Shown here in pieces: positions 53,367 to 63,881 of a stretch of 64,000 nt of DNA. The translations under genes and the position numbers were made by a program. The notes below the pieces were generated by a model. The model ran no database searches, was not told where the DNA came from, and was given only the letters and a program-made list of their open reading frames with translations. The DNA is taken from assembly GCF_002561455.1 (NCBI RefSeq), contig NZ_NTUP01000020.1, forward strand, positions 111,964 to 175,963, in the 5' to 3' direction. Position 1 is the first letter of the stretch, and every line of letters begins with the position of its first letter. The stretch is from Bacillus sp. AFS015802 (GTDB lineage Bacteria > Bacillota > Bacilli > Bacillales > Bacillaceae_B).

Positions 53367-54075
53367 ATAAATAGGGTTGAAGCCGGGGGCTATTCCTTTT
53401 ATTCAACGTATATTGATAGACCGGCCTTCCGATTCCATACATCAAAGTCTCATCCACCACGCCGATATCTTTCAGAAACCTGAGGTACTTTCTGATCGAC
53501 ACCCGTGAAATGGAAGTCACCTCTGCAATATCATCCGTTGTAAAAGACTCGTCTTTAAAACTCTTCATTTCGTCGTAGATGGATGATAACGTACTCCTCG
53601 TCAACCCTTTCGGAAGAAGTGCTCTTTCTCCCGGATCCTGTCCATCCCTGAGTAATAGTAAATCCAGGTCACTCTGATCGATGGTAGATTTTGTTTGCAG
53701 CATTCTATTATTCTCCCGATATGACGTCAACGCTTTTTTAAACCTTTCAAATTCAAAAGGCTTAATTAAATAGTCCACAATTCCCATCCGGAGGGCACTT
53801 TGGATCTGTTCGACTTCTGATGCCGCTGTGATGAGGATAACGTCTGTCTCCCGTTGTTCCTTCCGTATTTGTTCTAACAAATCCATCCCCGTTCGTTTAC
53901 CGGGCATATAAACATCCAATAAAACGAGGTCAATCCTACACTCATTTACTTTCACCATTGCATCTTCAATCGAATTAGAAGTCCCGATTAAATGAAACCC
54001 TTTGATTTCTTCCAGATACCTTTGGTTAAACTGGGCCACCATCGGATCATCTTCCACGATCAATACATTAATCAC
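53365..54075 (-). CDS. malR: CitT/MalR-type response regulator
   Basis: A 236-residue two-component regulator. The N-terminal receiver has IVEDDPMVAQFN (acidic pocket), phospho-acceptor Asp in VLLDVYMPGKRTG near residue 55, and IKPFEFERF with the conserved Lys. The C-terminal helix-turn-helix is DDIAEVTSISRVSIRKYLRFL, typical of the CitB/DcuR family. The start is GTG at 54075, with AAGGAGGGG upstream, overlapping the kinase stop by eight bases. It probably activates maeN when malate is present. Named after B. subtilis MalR (YufM), by context. Confidence 0.88.
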   Translation of the reverse strand: MINVLIVEDDPMVAQFNQRYLEEIKGFHLIGTSNSIEDAMVKVNECRIDLVLLDVYMPGKRTGMDLLEQIRKEQRETDVILITAASEVEQIQSALRMGIVDYLIKPFEFERFKKALTSYRENNRMLQTKSTIDQSDLDLLLLRDGQDPGERALLPKGLTRSTLSSIYDEMKSFKDESFTTDDIAEVTSISRVSIRKYLRFLKDIGVVDETLMYGIGRPVYQYTLNKRNSPRLQPYL

Positions 54076-55669
54076 CCGGATTCCCCTCCTTATATGAAGC
54101 TTGAACAATCATGGTCGTGCCTGAGCCTTCCTTGGACTCAACATGCAGGGTCCCATTCAATTTACCGAGACTCTCTTTTACTAAGAAAAGTCCGTAGCCC
54201 CGTCCATCCCCCTTGGAAGAATACCCTTTAGTGAAAATATCTTTCACCATATCATCCGGCATCCCTATACCTGTATCCGTCACAACCATTTCAAACTGAT
54301 CCTCCTGATAAAACAACTCCACCAGTACTTCCTTTTCATTACGGTCCATGGTTGCTTCAATACTATTATCCAAGAGGTTTCCAATCACGGTAATCAGCTC
54401 ATGGGTAACGGAAGGGTCCTTAGGTTCTGGAATGAAGTCGTGGCATTCAACCGTTAATGATACGCTCTTTTCCCTCGCATAGCTTAGTTTTCCCATGATA
54501 AAACCGGCAAGGGCAGGGTCTTTCACTTTCGACGTCACCGTGCTCACTTCATCGAAACGTAAGGAAACAAGCTCTTTCACATACCGTTCCAGATGGTTGT
54601 AATCGTTCATCTTGACCAATCCCAGGATCACATGCATCTTATTCATGAACTCATGTGACTGGGCCCGGAGCGCCTCCGCATATGATTTCACACCTGTCAG
54701 CTGTTCCGCTAATTGATTCACTTCCGTCTTATCACGGAAGGTGGAAATGGCACCTACTACTTCATCATTCACGAATAATGGAACCCGGTTCACGAGGATA
54801 GACACACCATTGATCGTCTGCTCCTCGTCAAGCTCGGGTTTTCCTGTCTCCATGACGCGTTTTAGCCTTGTATGAGGCATGTATTTCTCAATCGGCACCC
54901 CAATCGGATCAGAGCTCAATCCTGCTTTATTGAAAATTTTGAGTGCTGACTTATTTACCAGGGAGATGGTTGAATCTTTGTTCACAGCCACCACTCCTTC
55001 ATGGACCGACTGAAGCATCGTATTACGCTCTTCCAGGACTTTCGCAATTGCGATGGGCTCAAGCCCGAATAAAATTTTCTTAATGTACCTGGCAATGATC
55101 ACCGCGCCAACAACTCCTACAACGATTCCGATGCCAGTCCCCAATAAAATATTCGAGTGACTTTGATCCAGGGCTTCCTCTACGCTATTTAAGGAAATCC
55201 CGACCGACACGGCTCCGATCTGTTCATGTTGCTCATTATATACAGGGGAAAAGGCTCTGACAGACTTGCCCAAAGTGCCTTCGGAAATGGACAAGCTTTC
55301 TTTCCCTTCCAACACATCTTTTTCATCCCCGCCGACAAAGTGCTTGCCGATTCGATCAGGATCAGGATGAGATTTCCGTATGCCCTTCATATCCATCACT
55401 ACAACAAACAGAACCTCTGCCGATTCCTGGATATCCAGAGTGTATTCTTGTATGCTATCTTCATTTTCTTTATTCTCAAGTCCATTCTTCACAATCGTCG
55501 AGTGAGCCACCGTCCTTGAAACGATCTTTGCCTTGTCTTCAATATTTGTCTCAATATTATCGTTGATCGTCCTTGAAATAAGCAGATCGGTCATGACAAG
55601 GGAGACGAGGACTACGACACAGACGAAGAGGATGATAAGGGTACTTAATCTAAGCTTTTTCTTTTTCAA
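54068..55669 (-). CDS. malK: CitA/DcuS/MalK-type sensor histidine kinase
   Basis: A 533-residue membrane kinase. Two membrane segments (about 10-30 and 175-195) flank an extracellular PDC/PAS-like domain that senses dicarboxylates (VVMDMKGIRKSHPDPDRIGK is the family motif). A cytoplasmic PAS domain follows, then the histidine in RAQSHEFMNKMHVI and the ATPase core (GNLLDNSIEAT, DTGIGMP, GRGYGLFLV). The TTG at 55669 is preferred, with GGAG eight bases upstream, giving exactly the length of B. subtilis MalK (YufL). It forms an operon with the response regulator. Confidence 0.88.
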   Translation of the reverse strand: MKKKKLRLSTLIILFVCVVVLVSLVMTDLLISRTINDNIETNIEDKAKIVSRTVAHSTIVKNGLENKENEDSIQEYTLDIQESAEVLFVVVMDMKGIRKSHPDPDRIGKHFVGGDEKDVLEGKESLSISEGTLGKSVRAFSPVYNEQHEQIGAVSVGISLNSVEEALDQSHSNILLGTGIGIVVGVVGAVIIARYIKKILFGLEPIAIAKVLEERNTMLQSVHEGVVAVNKDSTISLVNKSALKIFNKAGLSSDPIGVPIEKYMPHTRLKRVMETGKPELDEEQTINGVSILVNRVPLFVNDEVVGAISTFRDKTEVNQLAEQLTGVKSYAEALRAQSHEFMNKMHVILGLVKMNDYNHLERYVKELVSLRFDEVSTVTSKVKDPALAGFIMGKLSYAREKSVSLTVECHDFIPEPKDPSVTHELITVIGNLLDNSIEATMDRNEKEVLVELFYQEDQFEMVVTDTGIGMPDDMVKDIFTKGYSSKGDGRGYGLFLVKESLGKLNGTLHVESKEGSGTTMIVQASYKEGNPGD

Positions 55670-55779
55670 GGGAGTCACTCCAGAGTTTTTTGGTATGATT
55701 ATTCATTTTACATGATTTTCGGTGTTTAAAAAGGGGGATGTGTAAAAGAGGCTCCATGAGGAACCTCTCGTGAGGGGTT

Positions 55780-56712
55780 CTAGAAGTATGTCACTAGAAC
55801 CTTTATGGGGGAAACCTTTCCTGAATCCAACTCTTCAAAACACTTTGGCAGCTCCTTGAACTTGATTGTCTTTTCAAACAGCCTGCCCAAGCCGGCATCT
55901 TTATCTTTCATTTGTTCAAAATACCATTTGGAATGCTGATGGTAATCCCAGCCATCACTTGAACCAACAATCTTAAGCTCTTTGCGGTAAAAGTCTGGTT
56001 GCAAATGAAACGTTTCCTTATTCCCATCGGATAATATGCACATTTCGCCTTCAGGCTTGAGCGCTTTTTGCACTGTCTTGAATGCATCATTAAAGCCCGA
56101 GCACTCTAATCCATAATCATAGAAATCAACTGGGCAATCACTTTGATTTTCAATGACGGTTTCCGCACCCAATTTCCTTGCTAATTCGCCTCTCGTGCTG
56201 CAGGGTTCTACCATATCAATATGACGAACTTTCATATACTCTTTCAAAAAGTAGACCGTCAACAGCCCCATCGTTCCTGAACCAGTCACCAACACTCGAT
56301 CGTTCTCTTCAGGTTTCAATTTCAGTACGCCTTTTGCTGCATCACAAGAAAGTATTACGAGCAATGCGTCTCGATAATCTACTTCCTTTGGCACGAAGAT
56401 AGCCTTATTCTCTTTTACAATCCCATAGTCTTTATGCCCGTAAAAGGCAACAACCCGGTCACCAATAGTAAAGCCTTTTACTGCTTCCCCCTTGGCCATC
56501 ACTTCACCATAGCTTTCATAACCGGTTTCTTTCGGATAGGACGGCGGATGATCAGTGGAATCCGTTTCATTGTATTGAGGTAATTCAGCCCCAACGCTGA
56601 TGGCTCCTGAGACAGTTTTGATTAGAATCTCATCTTCTTTTATTGGAGGTAGGGATTTAGTTGTCCACCGTAATGTCTTTTTTTCTCTTAATTCAAGTGA
56701 TGTTTGTATCAT
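55780..56712 (-). CDS. Medium-chain (zinc-type) alcohol dehydrogenase family protein
   Basis: A 310-residue protein. The N-terminal GroES-like part has KETGYESYGEVMAKGEAVKGFTIGDRVVAFYGHKDY; the nucleotide-binding fold has VLVTGSGTMGLLTVYFLKEY, with GSGTMG as dinucleotide motif. The usual catalytic-zinc Cys near residue 40 (CGTD) is replaced, and the four-Cys structural zinc lobe is absent, so it may be a zinc-free reductase. Substrate unknown. The ATG at 56712 has AGAGG upstream. It follows the serine hydrolase gene by about 50 bases. Confidence 0.8.
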   Translation of the reverse strand: MIQTSLELREKKTLRWTTKSLPPIKEDEILIKTVSGAISVGAELPQYNETDSTDHPPSYPKETGYESYGEVMAKGEAVKGFTIGDRVVAFYGHKDYGIVKENKAIFVPKEVDYRDALLVILSCDAAKGVLKLKPEENDRVLVTGSGTMGLLTVYFLKEYMKVRHIDMVEPCSTRGELARKLGAETVIENQSDCPVDFYDYGLECSGFNDAFKTVQKALKPEGEMCILSDGNKETFHLQPDFYRKELKIVGSSDGWDYHQHSKWYFEQMKDKDAGLGRLFEKTIKFKELPKCFEELDSGKVSPIKVLVTYF

Positions 56713-56764
56713 GGTATTTCCTCTCTTTCGCAATTCATCTTCTCAGGAGTGTATTTAGGATTGA

Positions 56765-58207
56765 TCAATACCCTTCTTCTTTTCTTTTTAGCAATGCACC
56801 CAGCCAACATAGCGATCCATATAAAGTTAATATCCCAACCACAAGATTTATGAAGAAGGCTATATCGGGGGCGTATAGATTGATTGAATGCCAGGGAGTG
56901 TAGAAGAAGTAAGTTATTGAAGGAATCAGTCCAAACGCGAAGATTACGGAGAACGTTCCTGTAAAAATCCATCTCCTCTTCTTTATGGAGGTTTTTGTTC
57001 TGAGTCGATATAAATTCCAACAACATAACATAAGAAGAAAAACCGTTATAAGCAATGCGCTCCATTGCAAGTGGTGATCCATCGTCTTCACATCGGGCAT
57101 TTTCCCTTCCTCTAGAATAGTCCTGATGCCGTCTCTCATCCATACGGTTGAAAGAACTTCTGAAAAGTTATTTTTGTTTGTGAGTAAAATAAACCCATAG
57201 TTTTGTTTGGGATTAATGAATAATTCCGACCGGTAGTCTGGTGTTTCACCACCATGAAAGTAATAAGGTTCATCTTTACTTGCTGAGATCCTCCAGCCAT
57301 AGCCGTAATACATATCTTCTTTTCTATGAACTTGTGGAGAAGTATACATTGAGAAAGTTTTATGTGAGAGCCATTTATCGTCACCGTCCATCATAAATCT
57401 TATGAACTTGGACATATCACCTGAAGTAGAGACCAGATACCCGTAAGGTACACCGCTATCATCCATAAACCCTTTACTTTTTATAGGTTTGCCAAGCCAT
57501 GATTGAAAACCGGGCTGATATCCTAATGCTTGTGCCTCTTCAAAATTTGACGCCGTCCTTTTCATGCCGATTCTATTAAAAATCTCAGAATCCATGAACG
57601 AAGAAAATGTTTGATTTGTTACATTCTCAATTATTCTTCCCAGAAGAAGATAATTTGCAGGGCTATATTCATGCACTGTACCAGGTTCATGGCTCAAAGG
57701 AACATTATTGAGTTCTTGAACGGCTGTGTCAATTGCAGCTTCTCCCCGTAAATTACGATCAGCAAGGGCCAATCCATCATAAGAACTGATTCCGCTTGTA
57801 TGGGTCAGCAAGTGCCTTATGGTGATTTCTTTGTTGGATTCAGTTTGATTGTAATGAAAATCAGGTAAATAACGGGATATCTCTTGGTCAAGCTCAATCT
57901 TCCCATCCTCCAATAGCTTCATGATAGCCAGGCTGGTTAAGGGCTTACTGATGGAGCCAATCGCAAACGTGGTTTCGTCAGTAACCCGGTTCCCATTACT
58001 CTGTTTTCCATAGCTCTGCTGAAATAGAAGTTTCCCATCCTGCACAATAGCCAGAGAAGCACCTGGAATTTCATACTCTTTCATCGAATCTTTCATAAAT
58101 TGATTGATGAGTTCTTCTTTTTGATTAATCCCTTCTGCATGAACGTGGGAATGAAAAAGAATAGCCATACAACAAATCAACCCTATAGTCAGCACTGCTT
58201 TTCTCAA
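56765..58207 (-). CDS. Beta-lactamase-family serine hydrolase (PBP4*/class C-like)
   Basis: A 480-residue exported, membrane-anchored protein. A signal peptide ends near HVHAEG. Motif 1 is SISK with the nucleophile Ser near residue 97 (AIGSISKPLTSLAIM), motif 2 is YSPANY, motif 3 is HGGETPDY (HGG in place of KTG). The last 95 residues contain three membrane segments. Relatives include PbpE and D-aminopeptidases; the enzyme may trim peptidoglycan peptides or hydrolyse esters. The start appears to be TTG at 58207, ten bases after AAGGGG. The downstream dehydrogenase may be co-transcribed. Confidence 0.85.
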   Translation of the reverse strand: MRKAVLTIGLICCMAILFHSHVHAEGINQKEELINQFMKDSMKEYEIPGASLAIVQDGKLLFQQSYGKQSNGNRVTDETTFAIGSISKPLTSLAIMKLLEDGKIELDQEISRYLPDFHYNQTESNKEITIRHLLTHTSGISSYDGLALADRNLRGEAAIDTAVQELNNVPLSHEPGTVHEYSPANYLLLGRIIENVTNQTFSSFMDSEIFNRIGMKRTASNFEEAQALGYQPGFQSWLGKPIKSKGFMDDSGVPYGYLVSTSGDMSKFIRFMMDGDDKWLSHKTFSMYTSPQVHRKEDMYYGYGWRISASKDEPYYFHGGETPDYRSELFINPKQNYGFILLTNKNNFSEVLSTVWMRDGIRTILEEGKMPDVKTMDHHLQWSALLITVFLLMLCCWNLYRLRTKTSIKKRRWIFTGTFSVIFAFGLIPSITYFFYTPWHSINLYAPDIAFFINLVVGILTLYGSLCWLGALLKRKEEGY

Positions 58208-58392
58208 AGACTCCAGTCCCCTTTCTCGAAGGAAAGCCTGTAGAATAATTCATTTACATAAAATTACCAATAAATAAATCACCTTACTAACGGCTTGGGA
58301 ACTATCTTATAGTAAGACTAGAGGAGTACTAAAGGGTAATCTTTGGAGGAGAAAATTTATTTTCAAAAATGATTTCCACAATCATTCCCCAT

Positions 58393-58436
58393 AAAAAAGA
58401 CCCGCCACCAGAGCCAAACCGCTCCATCAGCAGATC
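58393..58436 (-). terminator. Terminator of the enoyl-CoA hydratase gene
   Basis: A 16-position stem rich in G-U pairs (58399-58415 with 58421-58436), followed on the minus strand by six T. The rest of the 293-base gap to the serine hydrolase gene shows nothing I can assign. Confidence 0.65.
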
Positions 58437-58500
58437 TCCAACCTACACAAAACAACCATCACTCAATCCCACTGCAATAGCAGCAGAGCAACGATTCTTA

Positions 58501-59277
58501 TTATTTCCCCTTGAATTCCGGCTTTCGCTTCTGACTGAATGCCAATAATGCTTCCACCCGGTCTTCAGTCGGGATCGTGATTTCGTATGCTTTCCTTTCA
58601 ATCTGCAACCCGGTCTGCAGGTCCACATTCATCCCATTCTTCACGGCGAACTTCGCCTGTTGCAGGGCAATCGGTCCGTTAGCCAGCATAGGGTCCACGA
58701 ATGAATGAACTTCTCCCAAGAAATTCTCTTTTTCTACTACCTTTGTAACAAGTCCGATGTCCATTGCTTCTTCAGAAGTTAATCGTTTAGCGGTCAGGAT
58801 AAGCTCCAGCGCTTTCGATTCCCCGACCAATCGCGGCAGGCGCTGTGTTCCGCCCGCTCCCGGAATGATGGCCAGGCTTGTTTCAGTCAGACCCATGGTG
58901 GTTCCTGCTACAGCGATGCGGAAATCGCAGGCAAGGGCAAGTTCCATCCCTCCTCCAAATGCATAACCGTTCATGGCAGCGATGGTCGGCTGCGGAAGGG
59001 TGGCGACAGATTGGAAAACTTCGCCTATTTTGTATACGTTGCGGATGACCTGCTGTTCGGTCAGGGTTTTGCGTTCTTTGAGATCGGCTCCGACCGAGAA
59101 TGCTTTTTCCCCGCTTCCTGTGAAGATGACGACCCGGACATCCGGATTGATGCGTAGTGCTTCCACTACTTGTTGAAGTTCGTTCAGTGTATCGTAATTA
59201 AAGGCGTTCATCGCGTCAGCCCGGTTGATGGTGACCGTTGCAACGTTGCCCTTTTGTTCAAGTAAAATGGATTCCAT
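58501..59277 (-). CDS. Enoyl-CoA hydratase/isomerase family protein (YngF-like)
   Basis: A 258-residue crotonase-fold enzyme. Oxyanion-hole segments are KAFSVGADLKER and AAMNGYAFGGGMELALACDFRI; the catalytic Glu pair region is LTETSLAIIPGAGGTQRLPRLVG. The family hydrates 2-enoyl-CoA in beta-oxidation or amino acid breakdown. The start at 59277 follows AAGGGGAG by about seven bases. It lies near lcfB but is separately terminated; the 100-residue gene lies divergently between them. Confidence 0.88.
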   Translation of the reverse strand: MESILLEQKGNVATVTINRADAMNAFNYDTLNELQQVVEALRINPDVRVVIFTGSGEKAFSVGADLKERKTLTEQQVIRNVYKIGEVFQSVATLPQPTIAAMNGYAFGGGMELALACDFRIAVAGTTMGLTETSLAIIPGAGGTQRLPRLVGESKALELILTAKRLTSEEAMDIGLVTKVVEKENFLGEVHSFVDPMLANGPIALQQAKFAVKNGMNVDLQTGLQIERKAYEITIPTEDRVEALLAFSQKRKPEFKGK

Positions 59278-59429
59278 GTTTGTTCTCCCCTTTGTATAAG
59301 TGTTTCCTCCATATGTATGATTCGACACGAATCGAGAAAACCCTTTCATTTTTTATTTAGGATGAACACATCCCGTTCAGATGAATACACTATTCGTGAC
59401 ATCCACCTATAAAGGAGCTGTATCGTATT

Positions 59430-59732
59430 ATGTATCATCCTTCCAGTCAAAACCATTACTTTCAACAACAACAGGTGAACCAATACGTCAATCCTTACTA
59501 TCGTGAAACGAAAAGCCTTCCGGATCAGTGGGTTGAGTATATCCAACCACTGGTGACCCGTGCCTTATCGGAAGTGGAGGAAGGGATCAACCTTACCCAT
59601 CTCTTCCAGGAATTTATTCTATCGGGTGTATTGGTTGGCCAAGGTTTCACTCCAGACCAGGCGATCGAGCAAGTAGAAAAGTGGGAAAAAGGTGAATCCA
59701 AACTCTTACAGGCGAGTAAAGCAATGAAATGA
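59430..59732 (+). CDS. Hypothetical protein with Gln/Tyr-rich N-terminus
   Basis: A 100-residue soluble protein. The first 25 residues are rich in Gln, Tyr, Asn and Pro (HYFQQQQVNQYVNPYY); the rest is predicted helical, with WVEYIQPLVTRALSEVEEG and FTPDQAIEQVEKWEKGE. I do not recognise the family; the composition of the N-terminus recalls spore coat or surface proteins but this is weak. AAAGGAG lies 12 bases before the ATG. It diverges from the enoyl-CoA hydratase gene and converges with lcfB. Confidence 0.7.
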   Translation: MYHPSSQNHYFQQQQVNQYVNPYYRETKSLPDQWVEYIQPLVTRALSEVEEGINLTHLFQEFILSGVLVGQGFTPDQAIEQVEKWEKGESKLLQASKAMK

Positions 59733-59735
59733 AAC

Positions 59736-59773
59736 AAAAAGATGCCCAGTGATCACCTGAGCATCTTCTTTTT
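59736..59773. terminator. Bidirectional terminator
   Basis: AAGATGC (59739-59745) pairs with GCATCTT (59761-59767), with an inner CAG/CTG stem and a T-run after one C; A-run on the other side. It serves the 100-residue gene and lcfB. Confidence 0.75.
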
Positions 59774-61329
59774 TATGATTGAAGCACTTGCTCCTTCAGC
59801 GCTCTTCGTAAAATTTTCCCCGTTGTGTTTTTCGGCAGTTCATCCAGGAACTCGATGGATGCCGGAAGCTTATATTTCGCAAGATGCTCTTTACAATACT
59901 CCAGTACATCTTGTTCTGTCAGGGATGGATCGCTTTTCACAACATAGCTGCTGACGGCTTCACCCTGTTCGGGATGCGGCACACCGATGACTGCTGCTTC
60001 CACGATGCCGGGATGATTATACAGCACTTCTTCGACCTCACGCGGATAAACGTTATACCCTCCGACGATGATCAGCTCTTTTTTACGGTCCACGATATAG
60101 AAATAGCCTTCTTCATCCATACGGGCAAGGTCTCCGGTATATAACCAGCCGTCACGGATCGTGGCTGAGGTTTCTTCTTCCATCTTGTAATAGCCCTTCA
60201 TGACATTCGGGCCTTTGACAATCAGTTCACCGACTTGTCCGACGGGCACTTCTTCTCCCATTTCATCGACGACTTTATTCTCCAGGTTCATGATCGATGT
60301 ACCGATCGATCCCGGTTTTCTTGGTCGATCCAGCGGGTTGAAGCATGTCACAGGTGACGCTTCGGACAATCCATACCCTTCAGAAATCATGACGTTGAAC
60401 TTCTTTTCAAAGTTTTTCAAGAGGGCCACCGGCAGGGAAGCGCCGCCTGAAATACAGAGACGAAGTGATGATAGATCTTCGGGGTTTCCTTCTGAATACT
60501 GGAACAGGAAGTTGTACATGGTCGGTACCCCGGCGAATACGGTAGGCTGATACGTCTTCGATAACTCAAAGATGGCTCTTGGGCTGAAGCGGGGAACGAT
60601 TAACAATGTCGCTCCTCTCAATAGCGGTGCATTGAGGACCACTGTCAAACAAAAGACATGGAACATTGGCAGAGCCGTGATGACGGTGTCGTCTTCATTC
60701 ATTCTCAGGTAGCTGCCGACATCGGTTGCATTGGAGTAAATATTTTTATGTGTCAGCATGGCGCCTTTCGGTTTCCCTGTCGTTCCCGAGGTGTAGAGAA
60801 TGATGGCTACTTCATCTTCATCCACTGACTCACCCTTAAACCCTGGATCCCCTTTTCCAAGTACAGTTGTAAACGATTTCATTTTAGGGTATGCAAGAGA
60901 CATCTTTTCTAAGTCGATATCCTTTGCCCGTTCATCCCCCGATTCACACAGGATGAAGTGCTCCACATCCGATAACAGATGCTGCATCTTCTCAATTAAT
61001 GGCACAAGTAAATCAAGTGTGACGATGGCCTTCACGTCACCATTTCTCAGAATGTATCCAATCTCATCGGGTGTGTAGATCGGATTGATCGGGATGACTT
61101 TCAAACCGAGACGCAAGGCCCCATATAATCCGATGACGAAATGCGGTGAATTTCCTAATACAAGCGCGATATGATCCCCTTTTTTCAAACCCAATTGCTC
61201 TAAGCCGCTTGCAAATTTTGATACAGCACCATTCAGTTCCTTGTATGTACTCGAAGTATTCAAGAAATGATAGGCTGTTTTATCTGCTTTCTCTTGAGCG
61301 ATTTGATCCAACCGTGTTGCGATATTCAA
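59773..61329 (-). CDS. lcfB: Long-chain fatty acid-CoA ligase LcfB
   Basis: A 518-residue adenylate-forming enzyme. The AMP-binding signature is [18 protein letters not shown] near residue 160; [34 protein letters not shown] and the C-terminal Lys in [12 protein letters not shown] are all present. It activates fatty acids to acyl-CoA for breakdown. The TTG at 61329 has GGGGAGGG six bases upstream, and [11 protein letters not shown] is the natural domain start. A perfect FadR-type operator lies 27 bases before the start, so it should be repressed when long-chain acyl-CoA is absent. Confidence 0.92.
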   Translation of the reverse strand: MNIATRLDQIAQEKADKTAYHFLNTSSTYKELNGAVSKFASGLEQLGLKKGDHIALVLGNSPHFVIGLYGALRLGLKVIPINPIYTPDEIGYILRNGDVKAIVTLDLLVPLIEKMQHLLSDVEHFILCESGDERAKDIDLEKMSLAYPKMKSFTTVLGKGDPGFKGESVDEDEVAIILYTSGTTGKPKGAMLTHKNIYSNATDVGSYLRMNEDDTVITALPMFHVFCLTVVLNAPLLRGATLLIVPRFSPRAIFELSKTYQPTVFAGVPTMYNFLFQYSEGNPEDLSSLRLCISGGASLPVALLKNFEKKFNVMISEGYGLSEASPVTCFNPLDRPRKPGSIGTSIMNLENKVVDEMGEEVPVGQVGELIVKGPNVMKGYYKMEEETSATIRDGWLYTGDLARMDEEGYFYIVDRKKELIIVGGYNVYPREVEEVLYNHPGIVEAAVIGVPHPEQGEAVSSYVVKSDPSLTEQDVLEYCKEHLAKYKLPASIEFLDELPKNTTGKILRRALKEQVLQS

Positions 61330-61355
61330 TTGTATCCCTCCCCTTTTTGGTAAAC

Positions 61356-61373
61356 TGAATGAATGGTCATTCA
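61356..61373. promoter_or_regulatory. FadR (YsiA) operator upstream of lcfB
   Basis: TGAATGA-N4-TCATTCA is a perfect dyad with the half-sites and spacing of the Bacillus FadR consensus. It lies in the lcfB leader. Confidence 0.8.
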
Positions 61374-61441
61374 TCAAACTATTAAAAGTATTCAAAATAT
61401 ATTCTATATAAAGAATAGTATTAATACAAGTATCTTGACGC

Positions 61442-61467
61442 AAAAAAACCGCCCATTTTGGACGGTT
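61442..61467 (-). terminator. Rho-independent terminator of the M14 peptidase gene
   Basis: AACCGCCC pairs with GGACGGTT (one G-U pair), followed on the minus strand by seven T. Confidence 0.8.
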
Positions 61468-61478
61468 CTTCCATTTTC

Positions 61479-63881
61479 TCATCGTGCAAAAATCGCATTG
61501 GATACTAGTCTGAACAGATAATCCGTATGATCTCGGAAGGTTGGCTCGAGTCCCATCAATAATACATTTTCATCCTTTACGAAAACCGGCTTTCCTTGAG
61601 CCTCTTCACTGCCTTTCCAATGTCCGGCCAGGAAGAAATCACTGCTGTTTTGATAGCTTGATAGAATTTCTGCATTGCCTGTATTCGTATACCATGTTGG
61701 TTGATATACAAACCCAAGGTCTGCTGTGTCGTAACCAGCTGTGTAAGTAGAATCCGCGTGGGATAATTGAACGATTCCGTTACTGTTGGAGCCGCCTGCT
61801 TCCACTTTCACATCGCTTAATCCAAGCTTTGTCGTAGCCTGGGATGCACCTGCACCGATCGCAAGATACTGTCCACCGTTCGCCACAAAACCTTCTACAT
61901 TCGATTTAAACGCTTCATATTGCGCTTCATCCTTCAATCCGAATTCAGAATTGGCCGCACTATTTTGATAGGAAATGAGGTTCAATCTTCCGTTATAAAT
62001 AAACACATCTGTTGAATCAAGACCCTCTTCAGCTACCTGCCCGGGAGTCTTTTCTTCCACCGTGAAGCCAAGACGTTCCAGAGCAAGCTTCGTTCCAGAG
62101 TGGGATTGAGCTTTGTTCATACCTCCATCTTTTAATAGGGTTATATGCTGGGATGTAATTTCTTTCGCTCCCGCAGGAACAGCTTGGGAATGAATCGTGA
62201 CAGCAGTATCTTTCACCAGGTCGGAAAGTATTGGTTTTGCATCTGCACCTGCATACAATGTTCCATCTTCACCCCTGTGAAGAGTGTGTCCACTATTTAT
62301 CAATTGGTTGGCAATCGCTATAGATCTGGCGGAGGTATTCGGAATTGCATATGGTCCGTCCCCAATAACGGCTCCACTTTCATTCAGTGCCCTTACCTGT
62401 TTGGTTTTTACATTCAGTTCATTGTCACTGCTCACTTCCACTGCATCGAAGCCCCATAATTCAGGCAGGTTCCAGGCAGAGATATCGTACATACTCGGTG
62501 TATCTTCAGTGATGTCTTCCCCGTCCCAAAGCATCGTGTTCGCAAGTCCTGCTTTCGCTTGATTCATCGGTATGATATACGTTCCTTTAGGATACGTCAC
62601 GCCATCAAACGTGAAATCCTTCTGAGCTTCTTCTACACCAATATCATTTTCTTGAAGATGGCGAACGGCTTTCAAAGTAGCCGTTTGATCCTGTTTATCG
62701 TTTGGAAGAATATATGCAGATGGGAAATGGCCCTCAGCATGGAACGGGTGATTAAACTTTACCCCACGTTTAAAGACTTCGATCTGATCTTTGACCATCT
62801 CCACTTTATTTTCGCTCGCATACCCGAGGGCACCCATCACGGCATCATACGTCCATTGAACCCCGTCCCAATCATTGGTCGGCGCTTCAAGTGTATACCC
62901 ATATGCCCCGTGGTACATGGCATACATCGGAGTGAAAATCGGTGGATAATCATCCCAGCCGGCAGAATCGTCACGTTGTGGGATATAAGTCCCTTCCATA
63001 TTTTGATAATCTACTCTAGACGACTCCGTATGAGTATTTTCATAGTTTTCTTTATTTGCAACAATAGTGGACTCCATCGCTTCAGCTTGATTCATTGCCC
63101 ATTTGGAAAATAAGTCATATTCGTAGTTCGGATTATGAGGTGGCGTACAAGGCTCAATCAGACCTGGCTTCGAAGGTCCCCCATACCCTCTCACATATCC
63201 GTGCAGATCAAGGAATACCATTGGGTTCCATTCCGTGATAAGGTCTACCATATGCTCTGTTTCAGGCTGGGATTGAGTGATGAAATCACGGTTGAGATCG
63301 ATGCCATTCCCGTTGAAACGGGTAGCATCAATACGTCCATCCGGGTTCGCCACGACGTTGAATATCAGGATATGATCTTCGAGAATACCTTTTGTCTGTA
63401 CATCATTTTCTGTCGCAAATCGCTCGATTAATTGGAGTGCTGCATCCGTTCCGACAAATTCCGTTCCATGGATGGATGCATTGATCATGACAGGAACCTT
63501 TAAATCAGGATGCTTGTCGATAAAGTCCTGTGCTTTATCAGGGGATTTTATCATTTTCTTACGCAGGCCTTTATAGTACCCATATTTCCCTTTTGATTTC
63601 TCATCGGAGACGGTCACTACATACATATCGTGACCGGCCGCTGACTTTATATCACTCTTCTCGACCGTCACACGATTACTTTCCTCCGCAATAGCATCAA
63701 GCTTTCCTTCGATTTGAGAGTATTTGACGAAGTCATAGTGCTCACTATTGAATAGGCTTTTATCTTTCTCATCCAGTTGAGTACTTTGAATTGTCGTTTG
63801 AGGAGATTCTGCTAAAACGTTGAATGGTGTGGTGGATAGTAGAGTAAAACTGGCAATTCCTGCAATGATCTTTTGTTTCAT
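61479..63881 (-). CDS. Secreted M14 family zinc carboxypeptidase
   Basis: An 800-residue exported protein with a signal peptide (about 24 residues, ending LAESP). The M14 domain has the zinc motif ASIHGTEF near residue 138, the substrate Arg region [11 protein letters not shown] and NGIDLNRDF, the third zinc ligand in DLHGYV, and the catalytic Glu in YTLEAP near 330. The C-terminal half (about 400-800) is a long accessory region. It probably cleaves C-terminal residues from extracellular peptides. The last bases hold the terminator close by. AGGAGGTACATAA precedes... the ATG at 63881, where GGAGGT is eight bases upstream. Confidence 0.88.
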   Translation of the reverse strand: MKQKIIAGIASFTLLSTTPFNVLAESPQTTIQSTQLDEKDKSLFNSEHYDFVKYSQIEGKLDAIAEESNRVTVEKSDIKSAAGHDMYVVTVSDEKSKGKYGYYKGLRKKMIKSPDKAQDFIDKHPDLKVPVMINASIHGTEFVGTDAALQLIERFATENDVQTKGILEDHILIFNVVANPDGRIDATRFNGNGIDLNRDFITQSQPETEHMVDLITEWNPMVFLDLHGYVRGYGGPSKPGLIEPCTPPHNPNYEYDLFSKWAMNQAEAMESTIVANKENYENTHTESSRVDYQNMEGTYIPQRDDSAGWDDYPPIFTPMYAMYHGAYGYTLEAPTNDWDGVQWTYDAVMGALGYASENKVEMVKDQIEVFKRGVKFNHPFHAEGHFPSAYILPNDKQDQTATLKAVRHLQENDIGVEEAQKDFTFDGVTYPKGTYIIPMNQAKAGLANTMLWDGEDITEDTPSMYDISAWNLPELWGFDAVEVSSDNELNVKTKQVRALNESGAVIGDGPYAIPNTSARSIAIANQLINSGHTLHRGEDGTLYAGADAKPILSDLVKDTAVTIHSQAVPAGAKEITSQHITLLKDGGMNKAQSHSGTKLALERLGFTVEEKTPGQVAEEGLDSTDVFIYNGRLNLISYQNSAANSEFGLKDEAQYEAFKSNVEGFVANGGQYLAIGAGASQATTKLGLSDVKVEAGGSNSNGIVQLSHADSTYTAGYDTADLGFVYQPTWYTNTGNAEILSSYQNSSDFFLAGHWKGSEEAQGKPVFVKDENVLLMGLEPTFRDHTDYLFRLVSNAIFAR

